DNA from: Rhodocyclaceae bacterium
Lineage (GTDB): Bacteria > Pseudomonadota > Gammaproteobacteria > Burkholderiales > Rhodocyclaceae
NCBI GenBank assembly: GCA_027325905.1
Contig: DAIEEM010000073.1
Location: 1-16,385, forward strand
Direction of reading: 5' to 3'
DNA: 16,385 nt
Positions 8,678 through 15,863 of this stretch are shown here, in pieces. The translations under genes and the position numbers were made by a program. Positions within the stretch are counted from its first letter, which is position 1; each line of letters begins with the position of its first letter. The notes beneath the pieces were generated by a model. That model had not been told where the DNA came from. It did no database searches and saw only the letters and a list, made by a program, of their open reading frames with translations.

Positions 8678-10611
8678 GGCAAGACCTCCGCGGCCGCGTC
8701 GCCGCTGCCCTTCGCGCCGACGATGCCCAGCCGGCTCTTGAGCGATTGCGGCTTTTCGTCGAACAGGGCCGCGTAGTAGACGGAGTTGCTCATCACCTTC
8801 TTGACGTAGTCGCGCGTCTCGCTGAACGGGATGGTCTCGGCGTAGATGGCGCCTTCGAGCGGCTGGTCGGCGCGCCATTTGCGCGCCCGCGCCGGGCCGG
8901 CGTTGTAGGCGGCGGAGGCGAGCACCGGGTGGTTGTCGAGGCTGTCGAGAATCATCTTGAGGTAATGGGTGCCGAGCGTGACGTTGGTGTCCATGTCGGC
9001 GACGTCGGCTTTGCGGTAACCGGCGAAGCCGATCTTCCGCGCCACCCATTTCGCGGTCGCCGGCATCAGTTGCATGAGACCCTTGGCGCCGACGCCGGAG
9101 CGGGCGTTCATGACGAAGCGGCTTTCCTGGCGCATCAGGCCGTAGATCCAGCCGCTGTCGAGCGCCAGTTCTCGCGCCTTGGGGTCGACGTATTCGCGGA
9201 ACGGGGCGAGGTAGCGCATGCCGTAGTCGTGTTGCGCCAGCGTGCGGTCGGCGGTGCTGATGGCGCGGTCGTACATGTCCAGGCGGCGGGCGAGTTCGGC
9301 GGCGGCGAGAAGCTGGCGGTCGTCCATGCCGAGCACCGTCCAGTTCCATTCGCGTACGCCTTCGATGCGGATGTTGAAGCGCAACAGCGCCAGTGCGCGC
9401 CGCAGTCCGGGATTGGCGGCGGCCTGCGCCATTTCGTCGGGCGTCGGCGGCTCCGCCTTGGCCGGCATGGCAATACTGCGGCCGAGTTCCTCGTCGGCGA
9501 GATTGCTGTAGAAATTGGGCCGGCCGCCGATCTTCAGGTACAGGGCCTTCGCCTCGTCGGACTTGCCCTGTGCGGCGAGAGCGCGGGCATGCCAATACAC
9601 CCAGGTCGGGTCGTTGGCCAGCAGCGGCGGCATTTGCTCGACGGTCTTGCGCAGCGCATCCCAGTCGTGGGCGCGCAGGGCGGCGCGCGCTTTCCAGGCC
9701 AGTTGCTCGTCGGACAACGCCGCCGGCGATGCCTGCGCCGCGCGTTCGTACCAGGGCAATGCGTCGGGCAGGTGGCGCAGCGCCGCCTGCCAGGCGAGCT
9801 GTCCCCAGGCATAGCTGCGCTCGGCGGGCGAGAAACGGTTCTCGATGTCCTGCCACTGCGTCGCCGTGACGGCGGGGTCGCTGCGCGCCAGGCGGGCGAC
9901 GGCATAGAGCGCCATCTCGCGGCCCAGCCGCGTCGCCGCGAAATTGGCGGGTTGCCGGGCGAGATAGCGCGCCGGCTTGTCGGCGATGGCGTCGAGCGTC
10001 TTGGCGGCCGGCGCCTGCTCCGGCGGCAGGTAGCGGGCGAACTGCTTGGCTTCGCGCAGCTTGCGCGCTTCGAGCAGGCGCCGCATGCGCTCCCAGAGGG
10101 CGTCGCTGTCGAGGCGCTTGGCGGCGATCAACTGTTCCATCAGCGGCAGGCACGAATCGGGCATGTCGAGTTGCGAGAACCACAGCGGCCGCGCCTCGTC
10201 GAGCGCGGTGCTGTCCTGCTGCCGGGCCAGCCGCGCCTGCAGGGCGTAGCAGGAGAGTTCCGTATCCGGCTGCGCGAGTTGCGGATATTCCTGCTGGAAC
10301 GTCTCCCACGCGGCCCGTTTGCCGAGCCAGCGCAGCCAGTCGCCGCGCAGTTTTTCGGCGACATAGGTACCCGGCTCGCGGGCGAGGAAATCGGGCACGC
10401 CGTCGGCCCGGCCGTCGTCGAGCTGCAGGCGCAATTGCCAGTATTCGGCCCAGGGTTGCAGTTCGTAGCCGCGCAACGCCTCGAGGTCTTTCGCCAGGCG
10501 TGCGCGCTCGCCATTGCGGAAGGCTTCGCGGGCGGCCAGGAAGGTGTCGTCGCCGGGGTTGGCGACGGCGAGCAGCGGCGCCAACATGAGGATGCCGAGC
10601 AGGCGTTTCAT
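8674..10611 (-). CDS. Soluble lytic murein transglycosylase, GH23
   Basis: Cleaves the MurNAc-GlcNAc bond of peptidoglycan with formation of 1,6-anhydro-MurNAc, acting in the periplasm. It has 645 residues, the length of E. coli Slt70. Residues 1-17 form a Sec signal peptide (basic MKR, hydrophobic core, AVA then NP). Residues about 20-460 are helix-rich and repetitive, matching the Slt superhelical ring domain. The C-terminal GH23 domain has the catalytic Glu496 in YGLMRQESRF, GLMQLMPATA (511-520), NVTLGTHYL (543-551), AYNAG (568-572) and ETRDYV (598-603). All motifs are intact. It begins at ATG 10611, 42 bases from the divergent cyclo-ligase gene, and is probably the first gene of the operon that continues into the NDUFA9-like gene (GTGA overlap), cca and HDOD. 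Operon partners show no obvious link to cell-wall turnover. Confidence 0.95.
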   Translation of the reverse strand: MKRLLGILMLAPLLAVANPGDDTFLAAREAFRNGERARLAKDLEALRGYELQPWAEYWQLRLQLDDGRADGVPDFLAREPGTYVAEKLRGDWLRWLGKRAAWETFQQEYPQLAQPDTELSCYALQARLARQQDSTALDEARPLWFSQLDMPDSCLPLMEQLIAAKRLDSDALWERMRRLLEARKLREAKQFARYLPPEQAPAAKTLDAIADKPARYLARQPANFAATRLGREMALYAVARLARSDPAVTATQWQDIENRFSPAERSYAWGQLAWQAALRHLPDALPWYERAAQASPAALSDEQLAWKARAALRAHDWDALRKTVEQMPPLLANDPTWVYWHARALAAQGKSDEAKALYLKIGGRPNFYSNLADEELGRSIAMPAKAEPPTPDEMAQAAANPGLRRALALLRFNIRIEGVREWNWTVLGMDDRQLLAAAELARRLDMYDRAISTADRTLAQHDYGMRYLAPFREYVDPKARELALDSGWIYGLMRQESRFVMNARSGVGAKGLMQLMPATAKWVARKIGFAGYRKADVADMDTNVTLGTHYLKMILDSLDNHPVLASAAYNAGPARARKWRADQPLEGAIYAETIPFSETRDYVKKVMSNSVYYAALFDEKPQSLKSRLGIVGAKGSGDAAAEVLP

Positions 10612-10653
10612 CGGGTATCTTTAGGGTACGGCGTCATTTCACCAAGTTAGCAC
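10612..10653. promoter_or_regulatory. Short divergent region between transglycosylase and folate cyclo-ligase
   Basis: Forty-two bases separate the two divergent start codons, so promoters for the four-gene minus-strand operon and for the plus-strand gene must lie here or extend into the opposing coding region. On the minus strand TTGGTG and TAAAGA 16 bases apart are the best pair I can see, each matching only half of the consensus. No good plus-strand pair is visible. The region is too short for the 6S RNA gene that sits before this cyclo-ligase in many proteobacteria. Confidence 0.35.
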
Positions 10654-11283
10654 ATGAGCTCCGCCAAACAGCCACGAGAACAACCCGCCTATAACGCGGC
10701 AAATCCCGCTGTCGATGACGCGCAATGGCGCGCCGCGCTGCGCCGCGAGAAGATTGCCGCGCGCGAAGCGCTGTCGGCGGACGCGTACGCGCGGCTTTCG
10801 GCTTCGATAGAACGCCACCTCGAATGCGAGTTCGCGCGCCGCGCGCCGGGTGTGGTCGCCTTCTGCTGGCCGATACGCCGCGAGTTCGACGCGCGGGCGC
10901 TGATCGGGCGACTGCTGGCGCAAGGCTGGCGCGCCTGCATGCCGGTGGTCGAGACGGTCGCGGCGCCGATGGTTTTCCGGCCGTGGACGCCGGCCACAGC
11001 GATGGCCGCCGACCCCTACGGCATTCCGGTGCCCGCCGCCGCCGCGGCATCGCCGCCGCCGGACGTCGTGCTGCTGCCGCTGGTGGTTTTCGACGCCGAC
11101 GGCTATCGTCTCGGCTACGGCGGCGGCTATTTCGACCGCACGCTGGCCGTACTGACGCCCCGGCCGACGACGTGCGGCGTCGGTTTCGAGCTGGCGCGCA
11201 CGACGGATCTGCATCCGCAAGCGCACGACATTCCCCTCGACCTGATCGTCACCGAACTGGGCCCGATGACGAGGAAAACCTAG
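10654..11283 (+). CDS. 5-formyltetrahydrofolate cyclo-ligase
   Basis: Converts 5-formyltetrahydrofolate to 5,10-methenyltetrahydrofolate using ATP, returning a storage or inhibitory folate to the one-carbon pool; cytoplasmic. The signature is VVFDADGYRLGYGGGYFDRT (144-163), which contains the ATP/magnesium-binding loop, with PLVVFD before it and GVGFE (175-179) plus the HDIPLD segment (191-196) after it. The N-terminal Arg/Lys-rich helix RAALRREKIAARE (26-38) is the family's usual opening, so the first 20 or so residues are a poorly conserved extension. No later ATG offers a better start, and no Shine-Dalgarno is visible before 10654. Known synonyms in other bacteria are ygfA/fau. It ends 96 bases before the EAL-like/HDOD gene on the same strand. 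Confidence 0.92.
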   Translation: MSSAKQPREQPAYNAANPAVDDAQWRAALRREKIAAREALSADAYARLSASIERHLECEFARRAPGVVAFCWPIRREFDARALIGRLLAQGWRACMPVVETVAAPMVFRPWTPATAMAADPYGIPVPAAAAASPPPDVVLLPLVVFDADGYRLGYGGGYFDRTLAVLTPRPTTCGVGFELARTTDLHPQAHDIPLDLIVTELGPMTRKT

Positions 11284-11379
11284 CGCGAGCCGCACGGCTG
11301 CGCGCTGTCGGAGTTGCGCAAACGGCGTTTCGGGACGATCATGGCGCCCATAAGGCCATCCATAATTCGCTTCCCCCAC

Positions 11380-12543
11380 ATGAGTTCCTCCTTCCCTCTC
11401 GTCACGCTCCAGCCGGTCACAGACGCGCGCAACGCCTGGGCCGCCCTGATGCTGGAAGCGACGCCCGCCGACGGCGCGGCGATCGCCAGGGTCTTCGGCG
11501 AGTTCGGCTTGGCGGCGACGCTCGACACGCTGCCTTGCGTGCTGACCCTGCCCGACCTGGCCGGCGTCGACGCTTCGCTGCCCGCCGCGCAGATCGTGCT
11601 GCGCCTGCCGGCGGCGTTCTGCTGCGATGCCGCCAACGCCGAACCCCTGCATGCCCTGCGGGCGAAAGGCTTTCGCCTGATGGCGACCGGCCTGCCGGCG
11701 CCGGGCCAGGCGCCCGCTGCCGACGTCGATGCTTTGGCCCTGGGTTGTCCGGGCACCACCATGCCGATCGGCATGGGCGCCTGGCTCGCCAGGCTGCCGG
11801 GGCCGCACCTGGCGCTTGGCGTGGCGACGGCGGGTTGTCCGGGCCGCTGCCATTTCCAGTGGCTGGCGGGCCATGTGCCGGATGCGGCGCGGCACGGCGC
11901 GCCCGGCAAGGGCGGCGATGCGCCGAACCGGCTGCTGTTGCTGGAGCTGCTGTCGCAAGTGGCGAACGATGCCGATTCGCACGACATCGAAGCCACCATC
12001 AAGCGCGACCCGCAGCTTTCCTATCATCTGCTCAAGCTGGTGAACTCCGTCGCCTTCGCGCTGACGACGAAGATCGCCAGCTTCAGCCAGGCCATTACGC
12101 TGCTGGGGCGGCGCCAATTGCAGCGCTGGCTGCAACTGCTGCTTTACGCCCGCAGCCACGACGGCGACCAGGCCAACGCACTGCTGCCACGGGCGGCCTT
12201 GCGCGCCGGTTTGACCGAAGCGCTGTGCAAGGCCCAGGGCGGTACGCACGAGGCCCAGGATCGCGCTTTCATGGCCGGGATGTTTTCCCTGCTCGACGCG
12301 CTGTTCGGCATGCCGATCGCCGAGATCGTGCAGCCGCTGAATCTCGCCGACGATGTGCTGGCGGCGCTGACGCAGCGTGCCGGCGCGCTCGGCGCCCAGT
12401 TGCGCGCGGTGGAGGCGAGCGAGAACGCCACGGCCGCGGAACTCGACGCCATCCTCGCCGCGGCCGGCATCGGCCACGAGGACTGGGCGCGCAGCCTGGT
12501 CTCGGCGTGCCGATGGGCGATCCAGGTCAGTCGCGAAGCCTAG
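11380..12543 (+). CDS. HDOD protein with degenerate EAL-like N-terminal domain
   Basis: A 387-residue cytoplasmic protein with the layout of YuxH-like EAL-HDOD signalling proteins. Residues about 5-165 follow an EAL-type pattern (alternating strands such as QIVLRLPAAF and ALRAKGFRLMATGL), but no EAL or DDFG motif is left, so it cannot hydrolyse cyclic di-GMP and may not bind it. Residues about 183-387 are an HDOD domain: LLLLELLSQVANDAD, IEATIKRDPQLSYHLLKLVNS (203-223) and ITLLGRRQLQRWLQLLL (239-255). The start is uncertain. ATG 11380 is favoured because the domain begins just after it and because a -10-like CATAAT at 11361-11366 fits a short leader; ATG 11341 or TTG 11314 in the same frame would add 13 or 22 residues. 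Two bases separate its TAG from the next ATG, so it is very likely co-expressed with the GGDEF-EAL gene. Confidence 0.86.
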   Translation: MSSSFPLVTLQPVTDARNAWAALMLEATPADGAAIARVFGEFGLAATLDTLPCVLTLPDLAGVDASLPAAQIVLRLPAAFCCDAANAEPLHALRAKGFRLMATGLPAPGQAPAADVDALALGCPGTTMPIGMGAWLARLPGPHLALGVATAGCPGRCHFQWLAGHVPDAARHGAPGKGGDAPNRLLLLELLSQVANDADSHDIEATIKRDPQLSYHLLKLVNSVAFALTTKIASFSQAITLLGRRQLQRWLQLLLYARSHDGDQANALLPRAALRAGLTEALCKAQGGTHEAQDRAFMAGMFSLLDALFGMPIAEIVQPLNLADDVLAALTQRAGALGAQLRAVEASENATAAELDAILAAAGIGHEDWARSLVSACRWAIQVSREA

Positions 12544-12545
12544 GC

Positions 12546-14717
12546 ATGCCGGACGACGACGACCTGAACGGCATCGAGGCGCTCGGCCGGGCGCTGCTCC
12601 GCGGCGACGAAGGCGCCGCCGCCCAGGGCGGCGAACTGCTCGAGCGCGTCGGCCGTCTGCGCGAGCGCTGGAGCGAGCAGACGCAGATTCTCGACCGCAT
12701 CAACGACTCCATCATCGCCATGGACCTGGACGGCTACGTCACGAGCTGGAACCACGGCGCCGAACGCCTGTTCGGCTACACCGCGGCGGAAGTCGTCGGT
12801 CGGCACATCCTGTTCCTCTACGCCGATCCGGAAGACGACGATCCCAGTTTCCAGGACGTCTTCCTCGAGCACGGCGGCCGCGAAATGGAAGTGCGTCGCC
12901 GCCGCAAGTCGGGCGAGGTGTTCTGGGCCAGCCTGCAGCTCTCGCTGGTGCGCGATGCCGCCGGCGATCCGACCGCCATCATCGGCTATCTCACCGACAT
13001 CACCGAGCGCATCGAGTCGCAGGAAACCCTGCGCCTGCATGCGCGCATCTTCGAGCATAGCGACGACGGCATCCTCATCACCGATGCGCAGGAGCGCATC
13101 GTCTCGGTCAACCGCGCCTTCTCGCGCATCACCGGCTACAGTGCGGAAGAAGCGCTCGGACAGACGCCGCGCCTGCTGCGCTCCGGCCTGCACGGGCCGT
13201 CGTTCTACGCCGAAATCTGGCGGCGCATCGAAGTCGAGGGCCGCTGGCAGGGCGAAATCCAGGATCAGCGCAAGACTGGCGAAACCTACCCGACCTGGGT
13301 TTCGATCAGCGCGGTGAAGAACATCGACGGCAAGATCACGCACTACTTCTCGATCTTTTCCGACATCACCGAGCGCAAGCGCGCCGAGGAGCGCATCCAC
13401 TACCTCGCCTACTACGACGCGCTGACGGACCTGCCCAACCGCGCGCTGTTCTACAAGCTCGTCGACCAGGCGCTGATCGAGGCGCGCCGCAACCGCGAGC
13501 ACGGCGCGCTGCTGTTCATCGACCTCAACCGCTTCAAGCCGATCAACGACACGCTCGGCCACAGCGTCGGCGACCGCCTGCTGCAGCGGATCGGCCTGCG
13601 GCTGCGCGAGACGCTGCGCAACGAGGACGTGGTGGCGCGGCTCGGCGGCGACGAATTCGTCGTCGCGCTGTTCGACATCGCGCGGCGCGACCACGCCGGC
13701 ATCGTCGCCCAGAAGCTGCTCGCCGCCCTCGATCCGGCCTTCGTCATCGACGACCACGAACTGACGGTCGGCGCCGCCATCGGCATCAGCGTCTATCCGC
13801 AGGACGGCGCCGACACCGAAACCCTGCTGCGCCTGGCCGACATCGCCATGTACCGGGCCAAGCAGACCGGCGAGGACGGCTACGCCTTCTACAGCCACGA
13901 GATGAACCGGCGCGCGCTCGATCGCCTCAAGATCGAGAGCAACCTGCGCCACGCCATCGTGCGCGACGAACTGCTGCTGCACTACCAGCCCAAGGTCGAC
14001 ATCGCCAGCGGCCGCATCGTCGGCGCCGAAGCGCTGGTGCGCTGGCGGCATCCCGAGCGCGGCATGGTCGCGCCCGTCGATTTTGTGCCCGTCGCCGAGG
14101 AGACCGGCCTGATCATTCAGATCAGCGCCTGGGTGCTGGAGGCGGCCGTGCGCCAGGCGCGCGCCTGGCAGGATGCCGGATTGAAGCCGATCAAGATGGC
14201 CGTGAACCTTTCGGCGCGCGATTTCTCGGCGGCGCTGCCGGAGCGGGTGGATCGCGTGCTGGCGGCCCACGGCCTGGCGCCCGAGTGGCTGGAGCTGGAA
14301 ATCACCGAGAGCATGCTGATGCACAGCACCGAGCGCGTCATCGCCATGATGGACGCGCTGGCGCAGCGCGGCATCACGCTGTCGCTCGACGATTTCGGCA
14401 CCGGCTATTCGAGTTTGTCCTATCTCAAGCGCTTCCCCATCGACACGCTCAAGATCGACCGTTCCTTCGTGCTCAACATTCCGACCGACACCAGCGACTG
14501 CGCCATCGCCGGCGCCATCGCCGGCATGGCCAAGCAACTCGGCCACAAGGTCATCGCCGAAGGCGTGGAAACCGCCGAGCAATTGTCCTTCCTGAAGTGC
14601 CTGGGCTGCGACGAGTTCCAGGGCTACCTATTCTCGCCGCCGGTGACGGCCGACGCCTTCGCTGCCATGCTGGCTGCCGACAAGCGCCTGGTGCCGGAGC
14701 CGGGGCCGCTCGTCTAG
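12546..14717 (+). CDS. PAS-PAS-GGDEF-EAL cyclic di-GMP signalling protein
   Basis: A 723-residue cytoplasmic protein able in principle both to make and to degrade cyclic di-GMP. Order: N-terminal helix (about 20-48); PAS 1 (about 48-158, DGYVTSWNHGAERLFGYTAAE to GYLTDITER); PAS 2 (about 165-280, DDGILITDAQERIVSVNRAF to FSDITERKRAEE); GGDEF domain with DALTDLPNR, intact GGDEF (367-371) and inhibitory I-site RNED (358-361); EAL domain with intact EAL (495-497), VNLSARDF (553-560), LEITES (584-589), DDFGTGYSS (615-623), LKIDRSF (635-641) and AEGVET (671-676). No membrane helices, so the signal is probably sensed in the cytoplasm by the PAS domains; no heme or flavin ligand is evident. The ATG at 12546 follows the previous stop by two bases. 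An in-frame ATG at 12513, inside the HDOD gene, would add 11 residues. Its stop shares CTAG with the convergent PatB-like gene. Confidence 0.94.
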   Translation: MPDDDDLNGIEALGRALLRGDEGAAAQGGELLERVGRLRERWSEQTQILDRINDSIIAMDLDGYVTSWNHGAERLFGYTAAEVVGRHILFLYADPEDDDPSFQDVFLEHGGREMEVRRRRKSGEVFWASLQLSLVRDAAGDPTAIIGYLTDITERIESQETLRLHARIFEHSDDGILITDAQERIVSVNRAFSRITGYSAEEALGQTPRLLRSGLHGPSFYAEIWRRIEVEGRWQGEIQDQRKTGETYPTWVSISAVKNIDGKITHYFSIFSDITERKRAEERIHYLAYYDALTDLPNRALFYKLVDQALIEARRNREHGALLFIDLNRFKPINDTLGHSVGDRLLQRIGLRLRETLRNEDVVARLGGDEFVVALFDIARRDHAGIVAQKLLAALDPAFVIDDHELTVGAAIGISVYPQDGADTETLLRLADIAMYRAKQTGEDGYAFYSHEMNRRALDRLKIESNLRHAIVRDELLLHYQPKVDIASGRIVGAEALVRWRHPERGMVAPVDFVPVAEETGLIIQISAWVLEAAVRQARAWQDAGLKPIKMAVNLSARDFSAALPERVDRVLAAHGLAPEWLELEITESMLMHSTERVIAMMDALAQRGITLSLDDFGTGYSSLSYLKRFPIDTLKIDRSFVLNIPTDTSDCAIAGAIAGMAKQLGHKVIAEGVETAEQLSFLKCLGCDEFQGYLFSPPVTADAFAAMLAADKRLVPEPGPLV

Positions 14718-15856
14718 AGCGCGGTCTTCATGCGCGCCAGGGCGGAATCCAACAGGGCGCGCGGACAGCCGAAGTTCAGGCGTACGAAGCCCGGCGCACC
14801 GAAATCGGCGCCGTCGGAGAGGCCGATGCCGGCCGCCTCGAAGTGGCGCTGCGGGTTGTCGACGCCGAGGCCGCGGGCGTCGATCCAGGCGAGGTAGGTC
14901 GCCTCGACCGGCGCCATCGACAGTTGCGGCGCTGCGGCGACGAAGTTCTCGACCAGGCGGGCGTTGCCGCGCAGGTAGGCGAGCAGTTCCGCGCGCCACG
15001 GCCCGCCTTCGCGCAGCGCGGCTTCGCAGGCGATTAGACCCAGGGTGTTCACGTGCGGCACGATGCCGTTCATGGCCGCGCGGAAAGCGCGCCGCAGTTG
15101 CGCATCCGGAATCACGGCGAAGGCGCAGCCCAGACCCGGCACGTTGAAGGTCTTCGACGGCGCCATCAAGGTGATGCTGCGTCGCGCCGCCGCCGCGGAG
15201 ATCGCGGCGAAGGGCCGGTGGCGGCGGCCGGGTTCGAGCACGAGGTCGCAGTGGATTTCGTCGGAACAGACGACGAAGTCGTGCTTCTCGGCCAGGGCCA
15301 GGATCTGCCGCAACTCGTCCTCGCGCCAGGCGCGTCCGACCGGATTATGCGGATGGCAAAGCAGGAACAGACTCGGATGCGCGGCGCGCAGCACGGCGTC
15401 GGCGGCGGCCCAGTCCCAGGTCCAGCCCGCCTCGTCGCGCACCAGCGGCGCGCCGACGGTGCGGCGCGCCGAATGCGTCGGCGCCGACAGGAAGGGTGGG
15501 TAGATCGGCGTGGCGGTGAACACTGCGTCGCCGGGCTCGCCCGCCGCGCGGCAGGCGACGTGCAGTCCGGTCACCAGGCCCGGCAGCCACACCAGCCAGT
15601 CCGGATCGACCGCCCACGCATACTCGCGCTCGAGATGCGCGACGACGGCGTCGACCAGCGACGGCCACGGCTGGCCGTAGCCGAAGACGCCGTGGTCGAT
15701 GCGGCGGTGCAGGGCTTCGATCACCGGCGGCGGCGCCGCGAAATCCATGTCGGCGACCCACAGCGGAATGACGTCGCGGCCGGCGTACCTGTTCCACTTG
15801 ACGCTGTCGCGGAACTCGCCGCCGGCGCGGTCGATGGGGCGGTCGAAATCGGCCAT
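14714..15856 (-). CDS. MalY/PatB-type PLP-dependent C-S lyase (putative cystathionine beta-lyase)
   Basis: A 380-residue fold-type I PLP enzyme of the MalY/PatB group, which splits cystathionine or related thioethers to homocysteine or thiols, pyruvate and ammonia. The N-terminal DSVKWNRY (17-24) and PLWVADMDF (31-39) are diagnostic of the group. Other landmarks are the cofactor contacts CHPHNPVGRAW (167-177, Asn171) and CSDEIHCDLV (197-206, Asp199), the Schiff-base Lys235 in APSKTFNVPGL, and the carboxylate-binding Arg359 in FVRLNFGCPR. It is cytoplasmic and full length. It could equally be annotated as a class I/II aminotransferase, but the MalY/PatB signature makes the lyase more likely. 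The ATG at 15856 lies 7 bases after the ilvA stop with no Shine-Dalgarno, suggesting translation follows from ilvA. The TAG overlaps the TAG of the GGDEF-EAL gene tail to tail at 14714-14717. Confidence 0.88.
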   Translation of the reverse strand: MADFDRPIDRAGGEFRDSVKWNRYAGRDVIPLWVADMDFAAPPPVIEALHRRIDHGVFGYGQPWPSLVDAVVAHLEREYAWAVDPDWLVWLPGLVTGLHVACRAAGEPGDAVFTATPIYPPFLSAPTHSARRTVGAPLVRDEAGWTWDWAAADAVLRAAHPSLFLLCHPHNPVGRAWREDELRQILALAEKHDFVVCSDEIHCDLVLEPGRRHRPFAAISAAAARRSITLMAPSKTFNVPGLGCAFAVIPDAQLRRAFRAAMNGIVPHVNTLGLIACEAALREGGPWRAELLAYLRGNARLVENFVAAAPQLSMAPVEATYLAWIDARGLGVDNPQRHFEAAGIGLSDGADFGAPGFVRLNFGCPRALLDSALARMKTAL

Positions 15857-15863
15857 CGCCGCG

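Noticed and set aside
8746..10650. A 634-codon open frame on the plus strand opposite the lytic transglycosylase
   Set aside because: The opposite strand encodes a full-length GH23 enzyme with all motifs; this frame shows no recognisable domain and arises from codon bias.
10612..10653. 6S RNA gene upstream of the folate cyclo-ligase, as in many proteobacteria
   Set aside because: The gap to the divergent transglycosylase is only 42 bases, far too short for a roughly 180-base RNA.
10725..12545. Open frame extending the GGDEF-EAL gene about 1,800 bases upstream
   Set aside because: The region codes for the folate cyclo-ligase and the EAL-like/HDOD protein in another frame; the extension is Arg- and Ala-rich with no domain, and PAS 1 begins shortly after the ATG at 12546.
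12540..14582. A 680-codon open frame on the minus strand opposite the GGDEF-EAL gene
   Set aside because: It is antisense to a gene with unmistakable PAS, GGDEF and EAL motifs; its translation is low-complexity and rich in Ala, Asp, Val and Gln, typical of antisense shadows in GC-rich DNA.
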